Source: Candidatus Caldilinea saccharophila | GTDB lineage: Bacteria > Chloroflexota > Anaerolineae > Caldilineales > Caldilineaceae | Length of the DNA: 64,000 nucleotides | Assembly (NCBI GenBank): GCA_016710365.1 | Contig: JADJVW010000003.1 | Coordinates: forward strand, 84,501 to 148,500 | Reading direction: 5' to 3' | Shown here: in pieces, positions 19,886 through 28,955 of the stretch | Layout of the letters: every line of letters starts with the position of its first letter | How positions within the stretch are numbered: the first letter of the stretch is position 1 | The notes under the pieces: generated by a model | The model's input: only the letters and a program-made list of their open reading frames with translations | Database searches by the model: none | Told to the model about the DNA's origin: nothing | Program-made: the position numbers and the translations under genes

Positions 19886-21286
19886 ATGCGTAAATTGGCG
19901 GTGTGGGTCGGGCTGGTTTTGCTGCTGGCTGGTTGTCGTCCGATCGTTGGGCCTCCTTCCGTCGCGCCATCCTCCGCGGCCACGGCAGGCTTGCCCGGCG
20001 TCGGCGACCCGATCTTTCCGCTGCTGGGCAACACCGGCTACGACGTGCAGCACTACACGCTCGATCTGACGGTCGACGCCGCACGCAACCTGCTCAAAGG
20101 CACGGCCACTTTGCGCAGCGAAGCCACGCAGCCACTGGCCGCGTTCAACCTCGACCTGCTCGGCATGAACGTCAGTGCGGTTACTATAGCGGACGCGCCC
20201 GCGCTATTTGCGCGCAGCGGGCAGGAACTGACCATCACGCCTACGGCGCCGCTGGACGCCGGCGCCATCTTTACTACGGTCGTCGCCTACGACGGGACGC
20301 CCACGCCATTGGCCGACCCGGAGCTTGCCTTTATCAAGCAGGGCTGGAACAACCGCGACGGCACAATCTTTGTCGTCAGCGAACCGGGCGGCGCGATGAC
20401 GTGGTATCCCGTTAACAACCACCCGACCGACAAGGCGACTTATACCTTCCGCATCACCGTGGACGAACCCAACGTCGTCGCGGCCAACGGCGTACTGCGC
20501 GCAGAGATCGACCTCGGCGCGCAGCGCACCTATGTGTGGGAAATGGCGCAGCCGATGGCGAGCTATCTAGCCACGGTTGCTATCGGCGACTTTGTGCGCA
20601 TCGAAACGCCAGGGCCGGATGGCGTCGTGATCCGTCACTATTTCCCGCCGGAGGATGTGGACGCGCTGACCCGCGCCTTCGCCAATACCGGTGAGATGGT
20701 GACTTTCTACAGCGAGCTGGTCGATGACTATCCCTTCGACGAATATGGCGTCGTGATGATGCCTTTCTCGCTCGGGTTTGCGTTGGAGACCCAGACGCTC
20801 TCCGTTTTTGGCCCGGAGATGGCGATGGAGGGCGTCAACGCACACGAGTTGGCGCACCAGTGGTTTGGCGACGCCGTCACGCTCGACGCGTGGGATGAGA
20901 CCTGGCTGAACGAGGGTTTCGCCACCTATTTACAGCGTTTATGGCTGGAAAACGAACTCGGCGGCGACTTCCTTGACAAAGGCATGCGCCAGTATTACGA
21001 AAATCTGACCGTTTTCAAGACGCCGCCGCCGGGCGCCGTGGAGGAAGCCACCCTCTTCTCGGAAGCTGTGTACGAGCGCGGCGCCTGGGTGCTGCACGCC
21101 TTGCGGCTCAAAATCGGTGACGACCTATTTTGGCAGTTTCTGCGCACCTACTACGCCCGCTTCAAGGACGGCGTCGTTTCGACCGAGGATTTTATCGCCA
21201 CGGCCAACGAAGTGAGCGGAGATGACTTGACTGACTTCCTCAACGCGTGGATCTACGACGAAACGATGCCGCCCATCCCGGAATAA
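19886..21286 (+). CDS. M1-family metallopeptidase, lipoprotein
   Basis: A 466-residue predicted lipoprotein. The signal LAVWVGLVLLLAGC ends in a lipobox Cys, so it is exported and membrane-tethered. An N-terminal beta domain (YDVQHYTLDLTVD) is followed by the gluzincin catalytic domain: HELAHQWFGDAV supplies the HExxH zinc ligands and ETWLNEGFATY the downstream Glu ligand about 18 residues later. The GAMEN-like exopeptidase segment is replaced by FALETQTLSVF, as in many short bacterial M1 proteins. ATG 19886 follows GGAAAGGTGAG. It lacks the large C-terminal domain of PepN, so it is of the short type. Confidence 0.92.
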   Translation: MRKLAVWVGLVLLLAGCRPIVGPPSVAPSSAATAGLPGVGDPIFPLLGNTGYDVQHYTLDLTVDAARNLLKGTATLRSEATQPLAAFNLDLLGMNVSAVTIADAPALFARSGQELTITPTAPLDAGAIFTTVVAYDGTPTPLADPELAFIKQGWNNRDGTIFVVSEPGGAMTWYPVNNHPTDKATYTFRITVDEPNVVAANGVLRAEIDLGAQRTYVWEMAQPMASYLATVAIGDFVRIETPGPDGVVIRHYFPPEDVDALTRAFANTGEMVTFYSELVDDYPFDEYGVVMMPFSLGFALETQTLSVFGPEMAMEGVNAHELAHQWFGDAVTLDAWDETWLNEGFATYLQRLWLENELGGDFLDKGMRQYYENLTVFKTPPPGAVEEATLFSEAVYERGAWVLHALRLKIGDDLFWQFLRTYYARFKDGVVSTEDFIATANEVSGDDLTDFLNAWIYDETMPPIPE

Positions 21287-21310
21287 GAAGCTGTTTGATA
21301 AGCTGCTCTC

Positions 21311-21414
21311 TTTGACGCCGAGGCGCGGAGAAGCAGAGATTCGCAGAGGAAAGGCAAAAGTTTTTTACAAGCATTTCTCTGCGATTTCTCTGCCGCTCCG
21401 CGCCTCGGCGTCGA
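21311..21414. repeat. Heptad-type inverted-repeat element, copy 1
   Basis: Two arms of degenerate 7-8-base units (GCGGAGA/GCAGAGA type) face each other. The outermost 17 bases (21314-21330) pair perfectly with 21396-21412. It sits between the M1 peptidase and the convergent acetyltransferase and belongs to the same family as the copy at 57003-57100. Confidence 0.75.
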
Positions 21415-21460
21415 AAGTGTCCCTTGTCTAAAAGGTTTCAGCGTCATCCCGATGATGCGC

Positions 21461-22253
21461 TTACTGGCTCGTGTGCACATGCCAATGGCACGGCGTCGAC
21501 TCTGCCAGCTTCACAAAGCCAAAGTGCTCCACAATCGGCCGGCTCATCGGGCTGGCGTCGATCGTCAGGTATTGCTTGCCGCGAGCAATTGCTTCCTGCA
21601 CGCGCACAGCCAACAGCGCCGTATAGAAACCCTGTTTGCGATAACCCGCCAGCGTTGAGCCGCCCCACAGGCTGGCGAACGGGCCTTTCTCGGCAAAGTG
21701 AATCCACCCGCAGGCGACCGGATCCTGATCCGCGTAGGCGATATAAATGCTCATGCGCTGCGGCGATTCGAGCAGTACATGGCGGAGAAACTCGCTGACG
21801 AACTCACGCTCCTCTCCCCACACCTCCTCTTTAATGCGCTTGATATCGGCAAGCTGGGCAGGATCAAGAATGCGGCGCACGTCGTGCGTCACCGGGGCGA
21901 GCAACTCGGCAGGCGCCCCGGCTAGCGGCAGCGCCATAATAGTCTCCATCTCGTCGAGTTCAAAGCCACGCGGCCAGCCTCGCCTTGAGGTCGGGCGGCA
22001 GGTCATAATCGTAATGCTTCCATTCGAAATCGCAGCCAAACTCCTCAAAGTAGGCGATCTGCGCGTCGATGAGCGCATCGGCGTTGGCTGTGGTCAACTG
22101 GGAGTAGGCGACAGAGCCGCTGCTATGCGCACGCTTGGGCAGATGCCGGACGACATACGCCGTCGCCTCGCGGTGGGTGTCTGGATATTCGGATTCAATG
22201 CGCTCGTAGGTGGTGTAAAGCTGGCGCAAAGTTTCAATCTCTGCCGGTGTCAT
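21461..22253 (-). pseudogene. GNAT-family acetyltransferase, frameshifted
   Basis: The N-terminal half is read from ATG 22253 (97 codons, MTPAEIETLRQLYTTYERIE... to a stop at 21960). The C-terminal half continues in another frame from about 21970 to 21461 (GFELDEMETIMALPLAG...GGSTLAGYRKQGFYTALLAVRVQ). The acetyl-CoA site GYRKQGFYTALL is in the second half. Restoring one CG dinucleotide in GCCGCGTGG near 21970 rejoins the halves as LAARGFELDE. The full protein would be about 260 residues. This may be a sequencing error rather than a dead gene. Its start overlaps the end of the upstream GNAT gene by 20 bases, so the two form an operon. Confidence 0.8.
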
Positions 22254-22746
22254 AACATGCTCTTTCTGAACTCGATCGATTGGACAAGCTCCGCAAATCT
22301 AGCCGCATGAAGACGCTGTACGGATCTTCCCGATAGGAACCAAAGGGGTCACACTGACAAAACCCTTGCTTACGATACAAATGCCGCGCCGCGGCAAAGA
22401 AGGGCATCGAGCCGGTTTCAAGATAAAGCGTAATATAACGCTGTTCGACGGCAACGTCCAGTATGAATTGAAGCAGCCTGGACGCGATCCCCTTGCCTCT
22501 GTGCGCGGCAGAGGTGCGCATCGATTTGATCTCGCCGTTACCCGCCCCTAAATTCTTCAGCGCGCCACAACCGACTAACGCCTCGCCCTCCCAAGCTGAC
22601 CAAAATTGAATCTCCGGCGACCGCAGTCCATCCAGATCCAACGCGTGTTTGCTCTCCGGCGGCGAGACGGAGCGCATGTCTTCAATGTGCTGGGCTAAAA
22701 AACTGGCGATTGCTTCCCCGTTCAGATCATCAAGTCGAATATCCAT
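22234..22746 (-). CDS. GNAT-family N-acetyltransferase
   Basis: A 170-residue acetyltransferase that transfers acetyl from acetyl-CoA to an amine. The core is LVGCGALKNLGAGNGEIKSMRTSAAHRGKGIASRLL, with the acetyl-CoA pyrophosphate loop in HRGKGIAS (Q/R-x-x-G-x-G/A). ITLYLETGSMPFF and HLYRKQGF complete motif B, close to YsnE/PhnO-like members. The substrate is unknown. Its last 20 bases overlap the next acetyltransferase gene, which implies translational coupling. Confidence 0.88.
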   Translation of the reverse strand: MDIRLDDLNGEAIASFLAQHIEDMRSVSPPESKHALDLDGLRSPEIQFWSAWEGEALVGCGALKNLGAGNGEIKSMRTSAAHRGKGIASRLLQFILDVAVEQRYITLYLETGSMPFFAAARHLYRKQGFCQCDPFGSYREDPYSVFMRLDLRSLSNRSSSERACYDTGRD

Positions 22747-22798
22747 AGGCTTGTCAATACCTGTATGTGTTTACTGGTTCCTTTATGGCTGTCAGCAG

Positions 22799-23299
22799 TC
22801 AGGGGCGCCACTTGCCCAGCACCGTGCCCTCTGCCAACGCCGACTCCACCAACTCGCGGATGGGCGCCGGCAGGTGTGCACGCTGCCACTGATGCTCGGC
22901 CGCGCCTGCCGCTTCCGCATCGCCCGGCGCGGCCGCCGCTTTCACCGCCTTTACCGCGTAATACACCGGCCCCAGCGCATGATCCGCCATGTGCGCGGTG
23001 GCAACGGCATGGCCGGCCGCGCGCGCCGCGGCGCTGGCCGCGGCATCAGGCGCTTCACGTGCGGCGGCGTGCGCCTGGAGCGCGGCCTCACGCGCTGCGC
23101 CTACGCTGATTTCCCCGCGCGACCAGGCGCCCGCCGCCGCAATCGCCCGCCGCGGCCGGTCATCCTCGGGCGTGCTTTGCGCAAACAGCGGCAAAACATG
23201 CTCGGCGCACACCGCTGCCCACCCTGCCAGCAGACGGTGTCGCGTCAGGTCGAGCAAACCGCCGCGATGGACGGCTACAAAGCGTGGATCTCTTGCCAT
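22799..23299 (-). CDS. Imm5-like putative immunity protein
   Basis: A 166-residue Ala-rich helical protein. MARDPRFVAVHRGGLLDLTRHRLLAGWAAVCAEHVLPLF and GHAVATAHMADHALGPVYYAVKAV match, as far as I recognise it, the Imm5-like family annotated 'putative immunity protein'. ATG 23299 is chosen since an AGGA precedes it and the family normally starts MARDPRF. No toxin gene is nearby, so an immunity role is only a family label here. It is a stand-alone gene upstream of, and co-oriented with, the acetyltransferases. Confidence 0.6.
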   Translation of the reverse strand: MARDPRFVAVHRGGLLDLTRHRLLAGWAAVCAEHVLPLFAQSTPEDDRPRRAIAAAGAWSRGEISVGAAREAALQAHAAAREAPDAAASAAARAAGHAVATAHMADHALGPVYYAVKAVKAAAAPGDAEAAGAAEHQWQRAHLPAPIRELVESALAEGTVLGKWRP

Positions 23300-23576
23300 G
23301 ACATCATCCTGAAGGGCTGTCAAACACTTCATTCCGTTCCAAAGAATACGCCGATACAACTCAAATTGTCTCTGTCGGTTGTGCGATGCTATCAAATGAA
23401 TGTTGGTGCGTCAAACGTGTTTTTGCACCAGTAGCGTCCCAGAATCTGGACAAGCGCGTCTCCACCGAGAACTACCTCCGCGCTGCTCAAGCAGAAGTGG
23501 CTGAACAGGATTGCGCCTGATCGGCGCCGAAGATATACCAAAAATTGGGCGTCGATCGCATCGGTTCAGCAATGAC

Positions 23577-23642
23577 GGCGCGGGGTTTCTATGGTAAGAT
23601 TGCCACTCTGTCAATCTGTGGGTTCAAGTCCCACCCGGGCCA
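23577..23642 (+). other. tRNA-like remnant (T-arm and acceptor 3' half)
   Basis: GTGGG-TTCAAGT-CCCAC (23618-23634) is a perfect tRNA T-arm followed by CCGGGCC (acceptor 3' strand). GGCGCGG at 23577-23583 pairs with the acceptor strand with one mismatch, and TCT-ATGGTA-AGA resembles a D-arm. The centre forms AGATTG/CAATCT with a 9-base loop and lacks U33, so no normal anticodon arm exists. The total of 66 bases is too short. It is probably a degenerate tRNA or tRNA-derived scar, not a working tRNA. Confidence 0.4.
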
Positions 23643-23678
23643 GCCGGCGTCCGGCAGCAGCGAAGGAAAGGAATCCCA

Positions 23679-25820
23679 ATGGTGCACAAAACACCTCGCC
23701 AGATCACGCGCGCGCTCGACCGTGTCTTGCACAAGGTCGAAAAACCAGCGCGCTACACCGGCGGCGAACTCAATACGGTGATCAAAGATTGGGCTGATCC
23801 TGGCATTAACACCAAGGTGGCGCTTGCGTTTCCTGACATCTACGAACTGGGCGGCAGCAATCTGGGGCTGATGGTGCTCTACGATCTCATCAACCGCCGC
23901 CCCGATTTGCTGGCCGAACGCGTCTATTGCCCGTGGCCCGATTTCGAGGCGTACATGCGACGCGATGACATCCCCCTCTATGGGCTGGAGACGCGCCATC
24001 CGGTGCGCGACTTCGATATCCTTGGCTTCAGCCTGCCCTACGAACAACTCTACACCAACGTGCTGACGATGCTCGACCTGGCTGGCATTCCGCTGCGCGC
24101 CGCCGACCGCACCGCTGACGACCCGCTCGTCATCGCTGGCGGCTCGGCCTGCTACAACCCGGAGCCGATGAACGCCTTCTTCGACGCCATGATCATTGGC
24201 GAGGGCGAGGAGGTGATCTTTGAAGTGATCGCAGCGGTGGAGGAATGGAGGAGAGAGATTGAGAGATTGGAGATTGAGAGACTGGAGATTAAGAGACTGG
24301 AGATTGAGAGATTAGAGATTGACGCCAATCCCCCAATCCCCCAATCCCTTAATCCCTCAATTCCGCAATCCCCCAGCCGCCTCACCCTGCTTGCGCGCCT
24401 CGCCGCCATTCCCGGCGTCTACGTCCCCGCGTGCTACGAAGTGAGCTATGCCGCGGACGGGACCATCGCGGCGGTGACGCCCACCCATCCCGCCGCGCCG
24501 GCCGAGGTGCTCAAGCGGGTGGTGACGGTGCTGCCGCCGCCCGTGACGAAATTCATCGTGCCCTACATCAACGTCGTCCACAATCGCGCCGCCATCGAGA
24601 TTATGCGCGGCTGCACGCGCGGCTGTCGCTTTTGCCAGGCCGGCATGATTTTCCGCCCGGTGCGCGAGCGGCCGGTGGAAGAAGTGCTGCAAGCCGTCGA
24701 CGAAATGATCGAGCAGTGTGGCTTTGAGGAGGTCAGCTTCCTCAGCTTGAGCAGCAGCGACTACACCGAGGTCGAAGAACTGGTGCGACGCACGATGGAA
24801 CGACACGGCGCCAAACGGCTCAGCGTCGGCCTGCCCAGCCTGCGCATCGAAAGTTTCAGCGTCGATCTGATGGAATTGCTCGAAAAGGGACGGCGGCGCT
24901 CCGGCTTTACCTTTGCGCCTGAAGCTGCCACCGACCGTCTGCGCGATGTGATCAACAAGCCGATTGCCTCTGCTGAACTGTTGGCGACCGCCGAAGAAGT
25001 CTACAAGCGTGGCTGGACCACGATCAAGATGTACTTCATGATCGGCCATCCCACGCAGACGCTGGAGGACGTGAAAGCCATCGCCGACCTGTCGAAGCAA
25101 GTGCTGGCCGTCGGGCGGCGCGTGCTGGGCAAGAAGGCGAACGTGCGCATCGGCGTCAGCACGCTGGTGCCTAAGCCACACACGCCTTTTCAGTGGGTGC
25201 CGATGGCAGACGAATCTGTGATCGACGCACAGATCGAGCTTTTGCAGCGCGAACTGCGGGGGCCAGGCATCCACTTCTCGTGGAACTATCCGGCAGAGAC
25301 GCTGGTCGAGGCGTTCCTGACGCGCGGCGACCGGCGCCTGGCCGATGTGATCGAACTGGCCTGGCGCAAGGGCGCTAAATTGGAGGGCTGGGGCGAATAT
25401 TTCAACTTCGCCGCGTGGCAGGCCGCTTTCGATGAGCTTGGCCTGGACATGGACTGGTACGCGCGTCGTCAGCGTCCGCTCGACGAAGTGCTGCCGTGGG
25501 AGCACATCTCGGCCGGGCTGAAGAAACAGTTCCTCATGGACGAGTACATCCACACCTATCAGGGCGGCGTCGTCGACGACTGCCGCGAACATTGCTTTTC
25601 GTGTGGTATCCTGGGCTATTTCAAGGAGCAACGCCGCGACGCGCCGGACCAGGGATGGGGATGCCCGCCGCTCGGACGCGACAAGGAACGTCAGCCGGTC
25701 AGCATCACGCCGATTCCGCTCTACTTCAACGACGACATGTCTCCCGACCTCACCGGTCAGTTCGACCACCGTGTGCCGCAGCGTAGAGAAGGTACAGTGA
25801 GCAAGCGGGTGAGGGAGTAG
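23679..25820 (+). CDS. TIGR03960-type B12-binding/radical SAM protein
   Basis: A 713-residue radical SAM protein. The N-terminus (VALAFPDIYELGGSNLGLMVLYDLIN) is the Rossmann-like B12-binding-type region of this family. The 4Fe-4S site is C312-x3-C316-x2-C319 in MRGCTRGCRFCQAGM. The C-terminus has HCFSCGILGYF and VSITPIPLYFNDD. Proteins of this type are always paired with a DUF2344 protein, as here (25934). The reaction is not established; a tRNA or nucleoside modification has been suggested for related proteins. Unusual: residues ~189-230 are encoded by a heptad-repeat element inserted in frame (24245-24376), giving RLEIERLEIKRLEIE and a Pro/Ser-rich run. Confidence 0.88.
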   Translation: MVHKTPRQITRALDRVLHKVEKPARYTGGELNTVIKDWADPGINTKVALAFPDIYELGGSNLGLMVLYDLINRRPDLLAERVYCPWPDFEAYMRRDDIPLYGLETRHPVRDFDILGFSLPYEQLYTNVLTMLDLAGIPLRAADRTADDPLVIAGGSACYNPEPMNAFFDAMIIGEGEEVIFEVIAAVEEWRREIERLEIERLEIKRLEIERLEIDANPPIPQSLNPSIPQSPSRLTLLARLAAIPGVYVPACYEVSYAADGTIAAVTPTHPAAPAEVLKRVVTVLPPPVTKFIVPYINVVHNRAAIEIMRGCTRGCRFCQAGMIFRPVRERPVEEVLQAVDEMIEQCGFEEVSFLSLSSSDYTEVEELVRRTMERHGAKRLSVGLPSLRIESFSVDLMELLEKGRRRSGFTFAPEAATDRLRDVINKPIASAELLATAEEVYKRGWTTIKMYFMIGHPTQTLEDVKAIADLSKQVLAVGRRVLGKKANVRIGVSTLVPKPHTPFQWVPMADESVIDAQIELLQRELRGPGIHFSWNYPAETLVEAFLTRGDRRLADVIELAWRKGAKLEGWGEYFNFAAWQAAFDELGLDMDWYARRQRPLDEVLPWEHISAGLKKQFLMDEYIHTYQGGVVDDCREHCFSCGILGYFKEQRRDAPDQGWGCPPLGRDKERQPVSITPIPLYFNDDMSPDLTGQFDHRVPQRREGTVSKRVRE
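24245..24376. repeat. Heptad-type inverted-repeat element inside a coding sequence
   Basis: The left arm (about 24250-24321) is a run of GAGATTG/AGAGATT-like units. The right arm (about 24328-24375) is a run of CAATCCC-like units, roughly complementary. The whole element keeps the frame of the radical SAM gene open and adds about 42 residues between conserved segments. Confidence 0.8.
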
Positions 25821-25825
25821 GGAAT

Positions 25826-25918
25826 TGAGAGATTGAGAGACTAGAGATTAAGAGATTAGAGATTGATGGCGGCTTTCTCGCCAATCGCACAATCTCCCAA
25901 TCTTTTAATCTCCAATCT
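25826..25918. repeat. Heptad-type inverted-repeat element between the radical SAM and DUF2344 genes
   Basis: The same unit family as the element inside the preceding gene: a left arm of GAGATTG/AGAGATTA units (25826-25866) and a right arm of CAATCTC/CCAATCT units (25880-25918). It can fold into a long hairpin just upstream of the DUF2344 ribosome-binding site. Confidence 0.8.
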
Positions 25919-25933
25919 TATTGAGGAGCACCG

Positions 25934-26788
25934 ATGACAGAAGAATTGCTACCCCTCCCTCGCCAGCGCGTGCGCATTCACTACGCCAAGGGTGAGGCGA
26001 TCAAATTTATTTCGCACCACGACGAGTTTCGCCTGTGGGAGCGGACGCTGCGCCGCGCGGATCTGCCGCTGCTCTACAAGCGAGGCTTCAACCCCCAGCC
26101 GCACATTCAATTTGCAGCGCCGCTCGGCGTCGGCATCACCGGCGCCAACGAGCCGCTGGACATCATCTTGTCGCCGCCGCTGGCCATCGACGAGATTGCG
26201 GCAAAGCTGCGCGCCAAGCTGCCGCCGGGCGTCGCGCTGCAAGCGGTCGCAGAAGCGCCGTTGGCCGCCGACGCGCTCCAGAATCTGATCATCGGCGCCG
26301 ACTATACCATCGTGCTTTACACGGCGCCGGATGAGCTGCCCGTCGACTTGATCGAGGCGCGCATCGCAGCCTTTCTCCAGCAGGCAACGATCTGGCGCGA
26401 GCGGCAACGAAAAGGCCGGCATTACACCTATAACCTGCGTCCTTTAGTCTTCGAGCTGCGTTATGTTGGCTATGACGCCGTGAACGAGGAACATCGCATT
26501 TTCTTGCGCGTGCAGATGCGTTCCGGCGCCACCGGTCGCCCCGACGAGGTCGTCGATGCGCTGGGCTTCGACGACTTGGCGCGCATGTTGCAGCGTGAGC
26601 GCATCTATTTTGACGACAGCGCCGAGGATCGCGCTGTGTTTGGCGGGTACCCGGTGGTGCTTCAGGAGCAGGTCGCGGCGCCGCCTGGCGTACAAGGGAC
26701 TTCACTGCGCGAAACGCCGCAGGACGAACCCAGCGCACGCAACGGCCAGCGCACCATCAACGAACGCGCAGGAGATGAGTTCGCCTAG
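25934..26788 (+). CDS. DUF2344/TIGR03936 radical SAM-associated protein
   Basis: A 284-residue protein of the DUF2344 family. Diagnostic segments are VRIHYAKGEAIKFISHHDEFRLWERTLRRADLPLLYKRGFNPQPHIQFAAPLGVG in the first 70 residues and a central ferredoxin-like fold. The C-terminal ~45 residues (after GGYPVVLQE) are low-complexity and probably disordered. ATG 25934 follows TTGAGGAGC by about 6 bases. In many bacteria it is encoded next to, or fused with, the TIGR03960 radical SAM protein, and the two are inferred to act together, possibly in RNA modification. Here the heptad element lies between them. Confidence 0.87.
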   Translation: MTEELLPLPRQRVRIHYAKGEAIKFISHHDEFRLWERTLRRADLPLLYKRGFNPQPHIQFAAPLGVGITGANEPLDIILSPPLAIDEIAAKLRAKLPPGVALQAVAEAPLAADALQNLIIGADYTIVLYTAPDELPVDLIEARIAAFLQQATIWRERQRKGRHYTYNLRPLVFELRYVGYDAVNEEHRIFLRVQMRSGATGRPDEVVDALGFDDLARMLQRERIYFDDSAEDRAVFGGYPVVLQEQVAAPPGVQGTSLRETPQDEPSARNGQRTINERAGDEFA

Positions 26789-26827
26789 ACAGGACAATCG
26801 GAGACTGGTTGACGATGGGCGACAAAG

Positions 26828-26860
26828 AGAAACCAAGCTTTTCGGAAAAGCTCGGTTTCT
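26828..26860. terminator. Bidirectional hairpin between convergent genes
   Basis: AGAAACC-A-AGCTTTTC pairs with GAAAAGCT-C-GGTTTCT around a single G, with one internal mismatch. It lies between the DUF2344 gene and the convergent isomerase-like gene. There is no T-run, so termination is inferred from position and stem strength. Confidence 0.55.
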
Positions 26861-26890
26861 GCCGGCGAGTCTACTGGCGCCCCTGCGCGT

Positions 26891-27655
<765 letters not shown>

Positions 27656-27760
27656 AAGCTTGCAGTGCTCCTTTTCTGCATTGAAGTATACCATCGAGAT
27701 GCCGTAAGCACACCTGGCGCCCCCACAATTCATAGGACGCGCCTGCAGATCAGTTGCTGA

Positions 27761-27789
27761 TTGGCAAGCGCCAGCGCAATCGATACAAT
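27761..27789 (+). promoter_or_regulatory. Predicted sigma-70 promoter for the photoreceptor-kinase pair
   Basis: TTGGCA (27761-27766) and TACAAT (27784-27789) are separated by exactly 17 bases, giving a start near 27796 and a leader of about 55 bases before ATG 27851. Confidence 0.6.
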
Positions 27790-27850
27790 AGGGAGTGGAG
27801 TTATGCTTTTATTGTGACATTGGTGGCGCAAGGGCTGAAGGACGTGGCGA

Positions 27851-28939
27851 ATGGTTATGTTTTCCCAAAGGGTGGAGAGTGTGGGGCTAGAATCTCCTGG
27901 ACGTCAGGCCGGTGTGATCATTCGTCAGCACTCCCAATCGATTGCGGAGCAGGTCATAGCGCGCATCTATGCGACGCAACCCACGACCACACATGATCTC
28001 GACGACGCCAGCTATGCCAAAAGCGTGCGGGACATCAATTATCATGCGCGCTATCTGGCCGAGGCGCTTTGGGCGGATGACGCCGAGCTTTTCCTCACCT
28101 ACATCGACTGGGCCGCCGAGCTATTCCGCGGTCTCGGCTTCTCTGAAACCATTCTCTCCTCCACCCTCTATCACCTGCAGGCAGAGTTGCACGGGCGTTT
28201 CTCTTCGCCTCAGATCGAGGCGATAGATGCTCTCCTGATCGCTGCCCAGACCCGTTTGAGCGAGCCAAATCTCCCTTTGCCTTCCCAGATGAATGACGAC
28301 CTTCCCTTCGCAGCGCTTGCAGCCGAGTATCTTCGCTTATTGCTGGAAGCAAAACGACGCGAGGCGACGCAATTGATCCTCGACGCGGTCAAGCGCGGCG
28401 TCCGGGTGGAAGATATTTATCTGCATGTGTTTCAATGCACCCAGCAAGAGCTCGGCCATCTTTGGCAAGCCAATCAGATCAATGTGGCTCAGGAACACTA
28501 CATCACAGCAGCCACTCAATTCGTCATGACACAGCTTTATCCCTACGTCTTTGCGAGGCAACCGACGGGTCTGCGCCTGGTGGCCGCCAGCGTAGGGAAT
28601 GAATTACATGAGTTAGGCGTGCGCATGGTGGCGGATTTTTTTGAGATGGCGGGATGGGACACCTATTATCTGGGCGCAAACACACCGGCGCCCGGCGTGG
28701 TGCGTGCGGTGGTAGATTATCGAGCCGACGTGTTGGCCATCTCGGCCACCATGACGCCCCATCTTGCCGAGGTCGTCGCACTGATCAGCGATGCGCGGCG
28801 CCTGCCGACGCCTCCCATCATTCTTGTCGGCGGTCATCCCTTTATAATCTCGTCGACGTTATGGCGTCAGGTTGGCGCCGACGGCACCGCCCCTGACGCG
28901 CGCCGCGCCGTACAGCTAGCCGAGCAACTGCTTGCTTGA
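27851..28939 (+). CDS. CarH-like adenosylcobalamin-binding photoreceptor domain protein, no DNA-binding domain
   Basis: A 362-residue cytoplasmic protein. The N-terminal helical region (residues ~20-115, with DINYHARYLAEALWADDAELFLTYIDW) is a sensory/dimerisation module. Residues ~155-235 are the B12-binding helix bundle and contain W205-x9-E215-H216, the spacing of the Wx9EH signature of B12 photoreceptors such as Thermus CarH. A Rossmann domain follows with H253 in ELHELG, a variant of DxHxxG, the lower cobalt ligand; TPPIILVGGHPF is the later GG loop. CarH's N-terminal MerR domain is absent, so output must go through a partner. The histidine kinase frame starts inside the stop region of this gene. 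Confidence 0.87.
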   Translation: MVMFSQRVESVGLESPGRQAGVIIRQHSQSIAEQVIARIYATQPTTTHDLDDASYAKSVRDINYHARYLAEALWADDAELFLTYIDWAAELFRGLGFSETILSSTLYHLQAELHGRFSSPQIEAIDALLIAAQTRLSEPNLPLPSQMNDDLPFAALAAEYLRLLLEAKRREATQLILDAVKRGVRVEDIYLHVFQCTQQELGHLWQANQINVAQEHYITAATQFVMTQLYPYVFARQPTGLRLVAASVGNELHELGVRMVADFFEMAGWDTYYLGANTPAPGVVRAVVDYRADVLAISATMTPHLAEVVALISDARRLPTPPIILVGGHPFIISSTLWRQVGADGTAPDARRAVQLAEQLLA

Positions 28940-28955
28940 AAGGATCGCGTTACCC

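Noticed and set aside
22799..23299. A toxin-immunity locus
   Set aside because: The Imm5-like label is a family name only; no polymorphic toxin, secretion system or repeat of immunity genes lies nearby.
23589..24047. A 152-codon minus-strand frame containing GWPGWDLNPQ
   Set aside because: This is the familiar false translation across a tRNA-like sequence, not a protein.
24245..24376. Regularly repeated units resembling a CRISPR array
   Set aside because: Units are only 7-8 bases, degenerate, with no unique spacers, and form inverted arms. No cas genes are present in the window.
24357..25769. A 470-codon minus-strand open frame opposite the radical SAM gene
   Set aside because: Shadow frame. 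The sense strand carries a full family match including the CxxxCxxC cluster.
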